Below are positions 1 through 10,671 of a stretch of DNA of 64,000 bases, piece after piece (position 1 is the first letter of the stretch; each line of letters opens with the position of its first letter). Under the pieces are notes generated by a model that saw only the letters and a list, made by a program, of their open reading frames with translations, did no database searches and was not told where the DNA came from. The stretch comes from Marinomonas phaeophyticola (GTDB lineage Bacteria; Pseudomonadota; Gammaproteobacteria; Pseudomonadales; Marinomonadaceae): NCBI RefSeq assembly GCF_026966905.1, contig NZ_JAPUBN010000013.1, forward strand, positions 496,001-560,000, written 5' to 3'. The translations under genes and the position numbers were made by a program.

Positions 1-1401
1 GTATTGTTAGATGCTAAGTTGCACTTTGAAGATGGCTCTCAAAAAGTTCTGGCCGTTATGACTGACATTTCTGGATTAATTAATACCCAGAAAGAATTGG
101 ACTACCAAGCGACACATGATTTTTTAACGGGGTTATTAAATCGCTTTGGTTTTCAAAACCTTGTAGAAAAAACACTGCTTGATTGCTCTAAATCTGATGC
201 ATATGCTCTTATTATGATCGATCTTGACCACTTTAAGTCCATTAACGATATATTTGGACATCAAATTGGGGATTCGATAATTAAAATACTGTCTAAACGG
301 ATAGTTAACGATCTTCCTGTTGATAGTGTTGCAGCAAGGCTAGGAGGAGATGAGTTTGCTGTATTGGTGAAAACCCAATCTCAAGGAATTGCAACGGGTA
401 CGGATGTATCAAAAGTGTGTAATCGTATTTTATCTTGCCTTTCTCAATCGATTCTTATTGAAAAAAGGACCATGAATTTATCTGGGTCATTAGGCATTTC
501 TTATTACCCTAAAGACGCTACCTCTGTTAATGAATTGCTAAGAAATGCCGATATTGCCATGTATCGAGCAAAACAGATGGGGAGGGGAACAGAGTACATT
601 TATGAGCAGTCTCTTCAGCATGAAATTACAGAAAAAGCCCGTTTTGAAGTGTTATTGAGGCGAGCGTTAGAAGACGATTTGATATTAGTCTATTACCAAC
701 CAATTATTGACTTGAAAACTCAGTCTATAGTCGGTGCAGAAGCGCTAGTTAGAATTAAGGATCCAGATACGGGTAGTGTTGTTTTTCCTGATTCGTTTAT
801 TTCTATCGCCGAAGATACTGGTTTGATCACTCAGTTAGGAGAGAAAGTGTTGCAAACTGCGGTGCTAGATATTCAAAAATTAAGAAATAAATTTAATCAA
901 GATTTTTATATCAGTGTTAACTTTTCTAATAGGCAGTTTCAGCAGGAAGGTTTACTTGATTTAGTGAAGGATATTTTAGAGCTAAGTGGGCTTCCCCCAA
1001 GCTCTTTGTTGGTCGAATTAACAGAAAGCTTGTTGATTCAAAATAACTCTCAAAGCCGTCATGTCCTAACGTCTTTACATGATCTAGGTTGTAAGTTAGC
1101 TATTGATGATTTTGGGACGGGTTATTCTGCATTAAGTTATTTAAATCAATTTCCTATTGATATCTTAAAAATTGACCGGTCTTTCATTGAAAAATGCGAG
1201 TCTAATTTAACTGACCAATCATTAGTTGTCGCTATTTTAAATATGAGCCAAGGGCTGGGTATGAAAGTGGTGGCAGAAGGAATTGAAAATGAATTTCAAA
1301 AAGCCTTTTTGCTCTCTAAAGGATGTAATTTGGGGCAGGGTTATTTGTATAGCCGCCCGATTCCATTTGATGACTTCTCTACTTATCTTGAGCAGTATTA
1401 G
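1..1401 (+). CDS. GGDEF-EAL c-di-GMP turnover protein, 5' end cut by window
   Basis: The frame is open from the window edge, so the N-terminus is missing; the first residues read like the tail of a PAS/PAC sensor segment (TDISGLINTQKELDYQATHD leading into the usual DFLTGLLNR start of a GGDEF domain). The GGDEF motif is intact (RLGGDEF, bases 337-357), as are the EAL signature (GAEALVRI) and the later DDFGTGYSAL and KVVAEGIE segments, so both diguanylate cyclase and c-di-GMP phosphodiesterase domains look competent. It probably controls motility or biofilm through cyclic di-GMP. The actual balance of activities cannot be read from sequence. A strong hairpin overlaps the stop codon. Confidence 0.93.
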   Translation, partial: VLLDAKLHFEDGSQKVLAVMTDISGLINTQKELDYQATHDFLTGLLNRFGFQNLVEKTLLDCSKSDAYALIMIDLDHFKSINDIFGHQIGDSIIKILSKRIVNDLPVDSVAARLGGDEFAVLVKTQSQGIATGTDVSKVCNRILSCLSQSILIEKRTMNLSGSLGISYYPKDATSVNELLRNADIAMYRAKQMGRGTEYIYEQSLQHEITEKARFEVLLRRALEDDLILVYYQPIIDLKTQSIVGAEALVRIKDPDTGSVVFPDSFISIAEDTGLITQLGEKVLQTAVLDIQKLRNKFNQDFYISVNFSNRQFQQEGLLDLVKDILELSGLPPSSLLVELTESLLIQNNSQSRHVLTSLHDLGCKLAIDDFGTGYSALSYLNQFPIDILKIDRSFIEKCESNLTDQSLVVAILNMSQGLGMKVVAEGIENEFQKAFLLSKGCNLGQGYLYSRPIPFDDFSTYLEQY

Positions 1402-1443
1402 TCACTCACAAGAGTATTCGTCTCTTTAGGTTTGTGAGTGACT
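1400..1443. terminator. Bidirectional hairpin between convergent genes
   Basis: AGTCACTCACAA (1400-1411) pairs perfectly with TTGTGAGTGACT (1432-1443), 12 bp. It separates the plus-strand GGDEF-EAL gene from panD on the minus strand. There is no long T-run on either side, so it is a probable rather than classical terminator. Confidence 0.6.
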
Positions 1444-1451
1444 GATAAAGG

Positions 1452-1832
1452 TTAGCTTGCTTGTACAGGTATGCTGTTTGTAGTTCTTTCAACACTGTTG
1501 TCTTGGTTTAAGTAAACCAGTGAAGGTTGGAACTGATCCGCTTCTTCTGCATTCATCTGTCCATATGCCGCGATGATAATACGGTCTCCAACCTGAACTC
1601 TTCTTGCGGCAGCGCCATTCATTGATATCGTGCCGGATCCAGCTTCAGCAAGAATCACATAAGTATGAAACCTTTCACCATTTGAAACGTTGTAAATATC
1701 TATTTTCTCAAACTCTCTCAGCCCAGCGAGTTTAACTAGTTCACTATCAATAGCACATGAACCATCATACCAAAGTTCAGCTTGGGTGACGCATGCCATG
1801 TGTAACTTGCCTTTCAATAATGTTATTTGCAT
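1452..1832 (-). CDS. panD: Aspartate 1-decarboxylase proenzyme
   Basis: PanD decarboxylates L-aspartate to beta-alanine for pantothenate and coenzyme A synthesis. The 126-residue length equals the family norm. The self-cleavage site is present: Gly24-Ser25 in WYDGSCAID, where Ser25 becomes the pyruvoyl cofactor. The conserved core [15 protein letters not shown] and the C-terminal SIPVQAS also match. It stands alone here, without panB or panC. The ATG start gives the canonical spacing to the cleavage site, so the start is secure. Confidence 0.97.
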   Translation of the reverse strand: MQITLLKGKLHMACVTQAELWYDGSCAIDSELVKLAGLREFEKIDIYNVSNGERFHTYVILAEAGSGTISMNGAAARRVQVGDRIIIAAYGQMNAEEADQFQPSLVYLNQDNSVERTTNSIPVQAS

Positions 1833-1893
1833 TTAACTTATTTCTCTATCGTGTTTTGATTGTACGGACTTTGTTTATTGGGTGTATTTTGTA

Positions 1894-2268
1894 TTACTTC
1901 CAAATAAAAGGTCCTTCTTTGTATTGGTTGATACACCACCATTGGTCTGGATCAGAATTGTCTTCTTCTTCCCAGCCACTAAAGTTGCAGCGAACTTCGC
2001 AATTGAGTTCTTGAAACGCTTGTTTTGCACATTCTATGTCATCTTTCCAAGGGGTGTCTGGTGAATCGAACCATACGGAGGTAAATCTCTTTCCGGCCGC
2101 TTCTTCGAGAATAGCGACTTTTATCCGTTTATTGTTGTGTTCTATTGTTAAAGAGGTACAGGTGTCCTGTTTCTTTGGTTCGTTTACAATAACAAACTGC
2201 TTTCTTAGCCAGTCTAATATTGACTCGGTTGTACAGGAAAGCAGATAAATTTCTATGTCAGGTTGCAT
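1894..2268 (-). CDS. Conserved-looking hypothetical protein, 124 aa
   Basis: I do not recognise this protein. It is soluble, without signal peptide or membrane segment. It is rich in Trp, Asp and Glu near its C-terminus (SGWEEEDNSDPDQWWCINQY) and has a central alpha/beta-like segment (KRIKVAILEEAAGKRFTSVWF). It sits between panD and a small membrane protein on the same strand, and only 3 bases separate it from that upstream gene, which suggests co-transcription from the dapE side. Codon use looks like that of its neighbours, so there is no sign of recent transfer. Function unknown. Confidence 0.7.
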   Translation of the reverse strand: MQPDIEIYLLSCTTESILDWLRKQFVIVNEPKKQDTCTSLTIEHNNKRIKVAILEEAAGKRFTSVWFDSPDTPWKDDIECAKQAFQELNCEVRCNFSGWEEEDNSDPDQWWCINQYKEGPFIWK

Positions 2269-2271
2269 GGT

Positions 2272-3700
<1,429 letters not shown>

Positions 3701-3762
3701 TTACCTTTTTTGCCTATTTGGTTATCTTAGTGGTGATTTAACCAATGTATAGGGCAATGAAA

Positions 3763-3999
3763 ATGAAATTTGGATTGTTAATTGTTGTTTGTGCTTTATT
3801 ATTTGGTTGTGCTGTTCAGCCTCAAGGGAAAATAACCCAAAGGAGTGTGTATTATCTACCACTAGTTCAATCAGATTCAGGCCCTAAGCAGCAACAAGAT
3901 GTTGATGTTCAGCAAATCTCAGATAGGCCCCAATACAGTTCACCGGTTAGAAATGGAGCGCCAGTGAATCATTCGACCTATTCTCCAGCCATAAAATAG
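3763..3999 (+). CDS. Small putative lipoprotein, 78 aa
   Basis: The N-terminus is a basic residue followed by a hydrophobic stretch and a lipobox LFGC, with the acylated Cys at residue 16, so a short signal peptide is cleaved by LspA and the protein is lipid-anchored. The rest is hydrophilic, low in complexity and rich in Gln, Ser and Pro. ATG 3763 is preferred because AGGG lies 8 bases upstream; ATGs at 3745 and 3757 are in frame. It is divergent from dapE and convergent with the ArsC-like gene. Function unknown. Confidence 0.65.
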   Translation: MKFGLLIVVCALLFGCAVQPQGKITQRSVYYLPLVQSDSGPKQQQDVDVQQISDRPQYSSPVRNGAPVNHSTYSPAIK

Positions 4000-4005
4000 T
4001 AACGA

Positions 4006-4350
4006 TCAAGAAAATATTTTGTGATAGTTCTCTGCTGTGAAGCCAAGGATAATGTCGTTCTCTTTTACCATTAAAGGGCGTTTTATCATAGAGGGAGATT
4101 CTAATAGAACCGTTTTTGCTAATGTGTCTGACATGGCGTTTTTTTGTGCTTCGTCTAGCTTTCTCCAGGTAGTTCCTCTTTTATTTACAAGGGATTCCCA
4201 TCCGAGCTTTTCTACCCATTCATTAATGAGTTCCGGTGTGAGTGCATTTTTTTTATAGTCATTAAATTGATATTGAATATTAGATTCATTCAACCACTTG
4301 AAGGTTTTTTTCATGGTGTCGCAGTTTTTTATTCCATAAATTTGAACCAT
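4006..4350 (-). CDS. ArsC/Spx-family thiol protein (YffB-like)
   Basis: The 114-residue protein resembles E. coli YffB along its whole length: MVQIYGIKNCDTMKK at the start, GWESLVNKRGTTWRKLDE in the middle and MIKRPLMV near the end. These proteins have the arsenate-reductase fold with one N-terminal Cys (here Cys10) but no established arsenate reductase role; YffB is linked to glutathione-dependent chemistry. ATG 4350 is chosen because GAGGA lies about 10 bases upstream and it gives the family N-terminus. It lies between dapD and dapE, a placement seen in other gammaproteobacteria. Confidence 0.88.
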   Translation of the reverse strand: MVQIYGIKNCDTMKKTFKWLNESNIQYQFNDYKKNALTPELINEWVEKLGWESLVNKRGTTWRKLDEAQKNAMSDTLAKTVLLESPSMIKRPLMVKENDIILGFTAENYHKIFS

Positions 4351-4390
4351 TTCTATTTTGTCCTCATCAGCACAGACTTTGGTCGAAGGA

Positions 4391-4425
4391 TAGCTTCTCA
4401 AAGTTGAGTTTCTAAAGAGAAGCTA
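4391..4425 (-). terminator. Hairpin downstream of dapD
   Basis: TAGCTTCTC (4391-4399) is the reverse complement of GAGAAGCTA (4417-4425), 9 bp with a 17-base loop, between dapD and the ArsC-like gene. There is no T-run on the minus-strand side, so it may be an attenuator or RNA-processing hairpin rather than a terminator. Confidence 0.3.
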
Positions 4426-4437
4426 CCCAAGAAGCAT

Positions 4438-5472
4438 TTAGTTAGCGTGTAATGCCGCGTTTAAGGCAATGGCCGATTTGTTTGTTTTGCATTCAATTGC
4501 GCCAGTAGAGGAGTTACGACGGAACAATAAATCAGACTGGCCAGATAGATCGCGGGCTTTAACAACCGTTACAACCTCATTGTTTTCATCCAGTACAGCG
4601 ACTTTTGAGCCTGCCGTAATATAAAGACCAGATTCAACCGTACAACGATCACCTAAGCCAATGCCTATACCAGCATTGGCGCCAATTAGGCATTCGTCAC
4701 CTACAGCGATAACAATATTGCCACCACCGGAAAGGGTTCCCATAGTTGAGCAGCCACCGCCGAGATCTGAGCCATTACCAACGACAACACCCGCTGAAAT
4801 ACGGCCTTCAACCATGCTTGTGCCTAATGTGCCAGCATTAAAGTTAACAAAACCTTCATGCATTACTGTAGTGCCTTCACCAAGATGAGCACCCAGTCGA
4901 ATGCGAGCGGCGTCGCCAATACGAACACCTGTTGGTACGACAAAATTAACCATTTTCGGGAATTTATCAACGCTGAAGACTTCGATGGTTTTACCATCCA
5001 TTCTTGCATTCAATTGTCTGTCTGCTAATTCACGTACATCAATAGGGCCTTCGCTTGTCCAGGCAGTGTTAATCAGTAAGCCAAACATACCTGATAAATC
5101 AGTACCATGAGGCTGTACTAGTCGATGGGAAATAAGTTGCAGTTTTAAATAAACATCAGCAGGGTTAGCTGGCGCTGAATCTTCAGCTAATACGCAAAGC
5201 ACAACAGGTTGAGTGGATGCTTTTAGGCGAGAAGCCAGTTCAGCTTGTTGAATATTTCCTGCTTTTAAAAGCGCCATATGTAGGCGATTCAAATCGCTTT
5301 CATCAAGAATTAGGGTCTCGTTTCCGCCTGTGTAATTGGTGTTTCCTGTTAATGCGTTTAGCGTTTCTGCTTCAGGGTTAATAACAGGGGTTGGGTAGAA
5401 TACTTCTAACCATTCGCCTTCTTTGTTTTGTGTGCCGATACCGAGTCCAAAAGAAAAGATCTGATTTGACAT
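4438..5472 (-). CDS. dapD: Tetrahydrodipicolinate N-succinyltransferase
   Basis: DapD transfers succinate from succinyl-CoA to tetrahydrodipicolinate, opening the succinylase route to diaminopimelate. At 344 aa it is the long Pseudomonas-type form rather than the roughly 274-aa enteric type. A C-terminal left-handed beta-helix is visible as repeated hexapeptides (GDAARIRLGAHLGEGTTV, GNGSDLGGGCS, GDECLIGANAGIGIGLGDRC). ATG 5472 is chosen over the ATG four codons upstream because GGAGA lies 5-6 bases before it. Seventeen to thirty bases separate it from dapC, so the two are probably one transcript. Confidence 0.95.
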   Translation of the reverse strand: MSNQIFSFGLGIGTQNKEGEWLEVFYPTPVINPEAETLNALTGNTNYTGGNETLILDESDLNRLHMALLKAGNIQQAELASRLKASTQPVVLCVLAEDSAPANPADVYLKLQLISHRLVQPHGTDLSGMFGLLINTAWTSEGPIDVRELADRQLNARMDGKTIEVFSVDKFPKMVNFVVPTGVRIGDAARIRLGAHLGEGTTVMHEGFVNFNAGTLGTSMVEGRISAGVVVGNGSDLGGGCSTMGTLSGGGNIVIAVGDECLIGANAGIGIGLGDRCTVESGLYITAGSKVAVLDENNEVVTVVKARDLSGQSDLLFRRNSSTGAIECKTNKSAIALNAALHAN

Positions 5473-5501
5473 TGATGTCTCCATAAAATAAGTAAGTAAA
5501 A

Positions 5502-6704
5502 TTATTGTGTTTTAGTGTTGTTTAAGATGAAACGTTTAATTCTTTGTGCTGCTTCAATGCAGTCTTCTTCATTAGCAACGAGAGCCATTCGAACGTGATC
5601 GTTTCCAGGATTAAAGCCGTTTACTGTGCGAGCTAAATAACGGCCAGGGAGAACGAGAACAGACTCTTGTTGATATAATTCACGACAGAAGGTCTCATCA
5701 TCCATTGCTGTTTTGGGCCATAAGTAAAATGCGGCTTCTGGATGGGATATCGGCATAACAGGGGCAAGGATATCAATGACGGCTTTAAATTTTTTGCGAT
5801 AAAGGTTTCTGTTTTGTAAAACGTGTTCTTCATCTTGCCAAGCAAGTATAGAGGCGGTTTGATGATGTGGCGGCATGGCACAACCTTGATAGGTACGGTA
5901 CAACAAAAATGCTTTTAAAATATTGGCATCACCGGCAACAAAACCAGAACGAAGACCCGGTAGATTTGATCTTTTCGAAAGTGAATGAAACACAAGGCAG
6001 TTGTGATAATCAAGGTGACCAAGCTTTTGGCAGGCTTCTAATAAGCCCAGAGGCTTTTGAGATTCATCAAAGTAGATTTCGGAATAGCATTCATCTGCGA
6101 CTAATGTGAAATGAAACATCTTCGCTTTTTCTATTAAAAATGCGTAGTCTTCTAGTGACGTTAAGCTACCTGTTGGATTGTTTGGAGAGCAAACAAAAAG
6201 CAGTTTGCAGCGTTCCCAGATAGCGTCAGGCACTTCTTTATAATTGATCTGATAGTTGCTGTTGGCGTCACAGCTGAGAAAGTGTAAGTCGGCACCGGCT
6301 AAGATACCTGCTCCCTCATAAATTTGATAAAAAGGGTTGGGACTGATAATGAGGTCGTTACCTTTGCTATCAATGAGTGTTTGTGTGATGGCAAATAAGG
6401 CTTCTCTTGTTCCGGTAACAGGAATTACTTGTGTTTTAGGATCCAATGATTGTAGAGAGAACCGGTTTCGACACCATTGCGCTATTGCTTCACTTAGTGC
6501 AGGCTCCCCTTTAGTTAGAGGGTATTTGCTTATGCCGTTTAAATTTGCGGCTAAGCAATCCTTTACGAATTCTGGTGCGGCGTGTTGTGGTTCGCCAATA
6601 GTTAATTTAATCAGCTCTTTTTCTGGGTGTGGTGCAATATCAGAAAGTAGGTCAGCTAATTTCTCAAATGGGTAAGGGTGTAATGATTTTATATATGGGT
6701 TCAT
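5502..6704 (-). CDS. dapC: Succinyldiaminopimelate aminotransferase
   Basis: A fold-type I PLP aminotransferase that makes N-succinyl-LL-diaminopimelate from the keto acid, using glutamate. Visible motifs are SPNNPTG (173-179), the PLP-binding Asp in VADECY (204) and the Schiff-base Lys244 in HSLSKRSNLPGLRSGF. Length 400 fits DapC. Placement directly between glnD and dapD is the Pseudomonas arrangement and supports DapC over other aminotransferases of this class. Confidence 0.94.
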   Translation of the reverse strand: MNPYIKSLHPYPFEKLADLLSDIAPHPEKELIKLTIGEPQHAAPEFVKDCLAANLNGISKYPLTKGEPALSEAIAQWCRNRFSLQSLDPKTQVIPVTGTREALFAITQTLIDSKGNDLIISPNPFYQIYEGAGILAGADLHFLSCDANSNYQINYKEVPDAIWERCKLLFVCSPNNPTGSLTSLEDYAFLIEKAKMFHFTLVADECYSEIYFDESQKPLGLLEACQKLGHLDYHNCLVFHSLSKRSNLPGLRSGFVAGDANILKAFLLYRTYQGCAMPPHHQTASILAWQDEEHVLQNRNLYRKKFKAVIDILAPVMPISHPEAAFYLWPKTAMDDETFCRELYQQESVLVLPGRYLARTVNGFNPGNDHVRMALVANEEDCIEAAQRIKRFILNNTKTQ

Positions 6705-6715
6705 TTTGTTCTCAT

Positions 6716-9406
6716 TTATTTGCTTTGTGAGAATTGATCAATTTTTTCTTTTAACTGGGTACAAATGGCATCAACTCTATTGGGGTCAATAATTAAGTTG
6801 CCGTCTGGTTCCGTTATGTAAAAAGTGTCTTCTACTCTTTCACCAAGGGTTGCGATTTTTGCTTTATGAAGCATAATATTATGAGTCATAAAAAATTGTC
6901 CTATCATGGCCAATAATCCAGGTCTATCAGGGGCAATGACTTCTAGTGCTGACCATACTTCTTCAGGCTCACTTACTAATCTCACGCTGGAAGGAGAGTT
7001 GAAAATTTTCAAAATACGTGGTGTATAGCGTTGTATTAAGCTTTCAAATAATGATGGTGATTTCAATTGTTGAATTAATGTTTCTCTGATTAGAGTAATA
7101 CGTGCTTTATCCAGATACAGGTTTGGTGCTTCATCGTTATCATCCATTACGACAAAGGTATCTAAACTGTATTTTGTTGTTGAGGTGCTTATTTTTGCAT
7201 CAAGAATGGTTAGGCCGAGTTGTTCAAGTGTTGCTGCTATGACGGCAAACAAATGCGCTGTCAGTGGCGTGTAAACAAAAATTTTACTGGCACCAGAGAA
7301 GTTGCGTCCCCCTAAAGGGCTGATTGCTACTAATGGTTTTTCACTTGGATAATGTTTGAGTATGGCTTCAGTATTCCAAGCAATTTCATCTCCAGTGGAG
7401 CGAATAAAATACTCTTCTTCGATGTTATTCCAGATGTTTTCCGCGTCTATAATGTCAACATTACGTTCTATTAATAGTTCTAAAGCTCTTTGCTTGTGCT
7501 CATCACTTAGCATTTCCGCATCAATTGGAGAGTCTAAGCCTCTTCTTAATGCTCTTTTGGTTTCAAGGTAAAGTTGTCTCATTAAAGATGCACGCCAACT
7601 GTTCCACATTGTTGGGTTCGTGGCGTTGATATCGGCTACTGTTAATATAAATAAGTAATCTAGGTGCTCTTGATCTTTTACAAAGCTGGCAAACTCCCAA
7701 ATGACCTCGGGGTCAGAGATGTCTTTTCTTTGGGCAATAACGGACATCTTTAAATGATGTAAAACCAACCAAACCACTAACTGAGTATCTTGCTTATTGA
7801 GTCCGTGTCGAATGCAAAACTCTTCTGCATCGGTACACCCCAAAATAGAGTGATCTCCACCTCGTCCCTTGGCAATATCATGATACAGGCCTGCAATATA
7901 GAGCAGCTCTACTTTAGGTAGATGTCTGATGGCTTGTGATGAAATTGGAAACTGTTGTCTTGCTTCCGGTTGCAGCATTTTACGTAGGTTTTCTACGAGT
8001 TGCAGTGTGTGAGCATCCACTGTGTAGATATGGAATAGGTCGTGTTGCATTTGCCCAATGATAGCGCCAAACTCTGGTAGGTAGCGTCCTAATAAGCCAA
8101 TGTGTTTCATTGATCTTAATAGCGATGTCAGGTTGAATGGACTGGCGATAATGTCCATAAATAATGCTGTATTTACAGGTGAATTTCTAAATTCATCATC
8201 AATTCGGTCCAAATTATCTCTTAGTGCTCGCATGGTGCTGGAACGCATGCCTTTAGCGTCTTCAAGGGTGCCTAAAATAACAAAGATCTCCAACATCGCA
8301 GAAGGTGTTGTTGAGAATATGCTTGGGTCGCGTATTTCTAGTTGGCCATTAAATGTTTGGAAGCGATCATTGATAATGATGATGTTGGCGTGTTCGTCAA
8401 GATCTAAAAAGGACTCTTCAAAATGCTGCAGTAACATATCGTTCAATTGTTGGATGGCGGCAACGCTTTGATAATAACCTTGCATAAAGCGCTCTACGTT
8501 GCGCTTTAGGTCATCGCTATTGAAGCCAAATAGCTGTGCTAAGGTTCTTTGATGGTCGAAAAGTAGACGGTCTTCTTTTCTGCCTGTAATTGTATGTAAA
8601 GCCCATCTGATACGCCATAGATTACTAACAGCGCCTTTAATTTGTAGGTACTCATCTTCAGAAAGAAAAGACTTTTGTACCAGCTCTCTGAGTCTGTGAG
8701 TGCCGAGAAAGCGTTTTGCGACCCAGTCAATAACTTGTATGTCTCTTAGTCCACCAGGGCACTCTTTTAGGTTAGGTTCTAGGTTGTAGGCTGTATTCTG
8801 GTATTTCTCATGTCTAAATTTCTGTTCTTCTAATTTACTTTGATAGAAGGTATGACCATCCCACATGTTTTCAGTGCTTATTTGTGGTCTTAACACACCT
8901 AATAAATCATCCAAATCGTATAAGGGTCTGGCTTCAATGAGATTGGTTATTATAGTGATGTCTTCTCTGGCCAAACTAACGCATTCATCAAGGGTTCTGA
9001 CGCTATGACCAATATCTAAATTAATATCCCATAGAAAGGTAATAAAGGATTCAAGGGAAGAGTTGAGTTGAGTATCTCTTTCTTTTAATAAAATCAGGAC
9101 ATCAATATCGGAATTTGGATGCAGTTCACTACGACCGTATCCACCTACAGCAATAAGGCTTATGTTGTGGTTGTTGTTTAGATTATTGGCTTTCCATATG
9201 GCCTTGAGAATCTCATCAATTAGTGCCGCGCGGCCTTTTACGAGCTTTTCTATAGGGTAAAGTGTATTGAATAAATCATTGTAGACAGCGGTTTTTGCTT
9301 CAAGGATTTGCTTGTAACGATTTGCTGAGCATAGAGGGTTGGAGAGTTCTATTTGCTCTTCAGGTGTCAAAAGTGGAGGTGTGTCTGGAAAAACGGGGAA
9401 CTCCAT
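6716..9406 (-). CDS. glnD: Bifunctional PII uridylyltransferase/uridylyl-removing enzyme
   Basis: GlnD senses glutamine and uridylylates or de-uridylylates PII proteins. Domain order is visible: nucleotidyltransferase (GGYGRSELHPNSDIDVLIL, catalytic aspartates near 100 and 102), the linker helical region, an HD phosphohydrolase (LLYIAGLYHDIAKGRGGDHS) and two C-terminal ACT domains (one beginning VAISPLGGRNFSGASKIFVY, one at LEVIAPDRPGLLAMIGQFF). ATG 9406 is chosen over the ATG 26 codons upstream because AGAGG lies 7 bases before it and the resulting 896 aa fits the family. It lies 93 bases downstream of map and 11 bases before dapC. Confidence 0.96.
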   Translation of the reverse strand: MEFPVFPDTPPLLTPEEQIELSNPLCSANRYKQILEAKTAVYNDLFNTLYPIEKLVKGRAALIDEILKAIWKANNLNNNHNISLIAVGGYGRSELHPNSDIDVLILLKERDTQLNSSLESFITFLWDINLDIGHSVRTLDECVSLAREDITIITNLIEARPLYDLDDLLGVLRPQISTENMWDGHTFYQSKLEEQKFRHEKYQNTAYNLEPNLKECPGGLRDIQVIDWVAKRFLGTHRLRELVQKSFLSEDEYLQIKGAVSNLWRIRWALHTITGRKEDRLLFDHQRTLAQLFGFNSDDLKRNVERFMQGYYQSVAAIQQLNDMLLQHFEESFLDLDEHANIIIINDRFQTFNGQLEIRDPSIFSTTPSAMLEIFVILGTLEDAKGMRSSTMRALRDNLDRIDDEFRNSPVNTALFMDIIASPFNLTSLLRSMKHIGLLGRYLPEFGAIIGQMQHDLFHIYTVDAHTLQLVENLRKMLQPEARQQFPISSQAIRHLPKVELLYIAGLYHDIAKGRGGDHSILGCTDAEEFCIRHGLNKQDTQLVVWLVLHHLKMSVIAQRKDISDPEVIWEFASFVKDQEHLDYLFILTVADINATNPTMWNSWRASLMRQLYLETKRALRRGLDSPIDAEMLSDEHKQRALELLIERNVDIIDAENIWNNIEEEYFIRSTGDEIAWNTEAILKHYPSEKPLVAISPLGGRNFSGASKIFVYTPLTAHLFAVIAATLEQLGLTILDAKISTSTTKYSLDTFVVMDDNDEAPNLYLDKARITLIRETLIQQLKSPSLFESLIQRYTPRILKIFNSPSSVRLVSEPEEVWSALEVIAPDRPGLLAMIGQFFMTHNIMLHKAKIATLGERVEDTFYITEPDGNLIIDPNRVDAICTQLKEKIDQFSQSK

Positions 9407-9499
9407 GCAGTAGCCTCTAAAGTCAGGTGTAGGGTCGCTTAAATAACGTGCGATGCTTTGCTGTAATAGAAAGCATCGACACAATACTATTGGGTTAGC

Positions 9500-10351
9500 T
9501 TAAAATGGTTCATCAGGTCTTCTTGTTAATACTTCAACACCATCCGCGGTAACGAGAAGTGAGTGTTCATATTGAGCAGACATGCGTCCATCTTTGGTTT
9601 TTGCAATCCAGTTATCTGGTCCTGTGTGTTTAACTTGCTTCTTACCAGCATTAATCATAGGTTCAATAGTGAAGGTCATCCCTTCTTCTAGAACATAACC
9701 CGTTCCTGGTTTGCCATAGTGAGGGACCTGAGGTTCTCCATGAAACGTGGTCCCTAATCCGTGGCCGCAATACTCTTCAACAACGGAATAGTTATTTTTG
9801 TGGGCATGGGCTGAAATGGCGGCACCGATATCACCAAGACGTGTACCTGGTTTAACCATGTTAATAGCTAGGTAAAGGCACTCTTGGGTTACTTTGCAAA
9901 GTTTTTGTAAATGAACTGGGGCGTCACCGACAAAAAACATTTTGCTAGTATCACCATAATAACCATTCTTGATAACGGTAATGTCGATATTAACCGCATC
10001 TCCTTTCTTCATGGTTTTCTTTGATGGAATGCCGTGGCATATGACGTCGTTTACTGAAGTGCAAATTGAATTGGGGAAGCCATGATAGTTAAGGGGAGCT
10101 GGAATACAGCCTTGCTCAGTTACCATGTAATTATGGGCAATGATATCAAGTTGGTCTGTTGTTACTCCTGGCACAACATACTCTTCAATCATGAGCAATA
10201 CGTCAGCGGCCAGTTTGCCAGCGATACGCATGCCTTCGATGTCAGTAATATCGGTAAAGCGAGTAGCGGCTTTTTTAGGTGTGGCTTTTGGAACCTCTAC
10301 TCGACCATGTTTAGTTAGTTCTTCAATTTTTTGTAGTATTTCGTTGCTCAT
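9500..10351 (-). CDS. map: Type I methionine aminopeptidase
   Basis: Removes the initiator methionine from nascent proteins in the cytoplasm. The five metal ligands are visible: Asp123 (NIDITV), Asp134 (GDTSKMF), His197 (EYCGHGLG), Glu230 (FTIEPM) and Glu262 (QYEHS). At 283 aa it is a little longer than E. coli Map (264) because of an N-terminal extension, rich in Lys, Pro and Thr, of about 20 residues. It is divergent from rpsB, the arrangement found across gammaproteobacteria. Confidence 0.97.
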   Translation of the reverse strand: MSNEILQKIEELTKHGRVEVPKATPKKAATRFTDITDIEGMRIAGKLAADVLLMIEEYVVPGVTTDQLDIIAHNYMVTEQGCIPAPLNYHGFPNSICTSVNDVICHGIPSKKTMKKGDAVNIDITVIKNGYYGDTSKMFFVGDAPVHLQKLCKVTQECLYLAINMVKPGTRLGDIGAAISAHAHKNNYSVVEEYCGHGLGTTFHGEPQVPHYGKPGTGYVLEEGMTFTIEPMINAGKKQVKHTGPDNWIAKTKDGRMSAQYEHSLLVTADGVEVLTRRPDEPF

Positions 10352-10469
10352 AGTATTTACATAGATTTGAAAGTGAATATGGCCATTATTCTACATGACT
10401 TATACAAGAGAATCCTCCCTATTAAAGAGAAAAAAATAGCATTTGAAGTTTGAAAATAGTGTCTAATGC

Positions 10470-10506
10470 TTTCGATTTATTCTCTTTTGTGGTATAAATC
10501 GCCCGC
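10470..10506 (+). promoter_or_regulatory. Candidate rpsB promoter
   Basis: TATAAA (10493-10498) preceded by a weak TTTCGA -35 at 17-base spacing (10470-10475). It is followed by a G+C-rich discriminator, CGCCCGC, which is typical of stringently controlled ribosomal promoters. Divergent map and rpsB leave 320 bases between them; this promoter and the leader below account for most of that gap. Confidence 0.5.
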
Positions 10507-10671
10507 TTTGTGAAGAACGTAGAAGTTTAAGCAAAAGCATAATTCATTATATTAACGACCTTGCTACTGTTGAGTAAGGCTTCTAGGGTGCCAATGGTTG
10601 CTTTAAACCTTGTCTGGCTGAAGCCTTTAGTTGGTAAGCGATAATAACCCAAATATTTAAAGGATAGTAAA
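10507..10671 (+). promoter_or_regulatory. rpsB 5' leader with candidate S2 autoregulatory structure
   Basis: A long leader of about 165 bases precedes rpsB. AAGGCTTC (10576-10583) pairs perfectly with GAAGCCTT (10620-10627), enclosing a conserved-looking core. In E. coli the map-rpsB intergenic region carries the t44/S2 leader through which S2 represses rpsB-tsf; position and stem suggest an equivalent here. The S2-binding role is inference. Confidence 0.45.
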
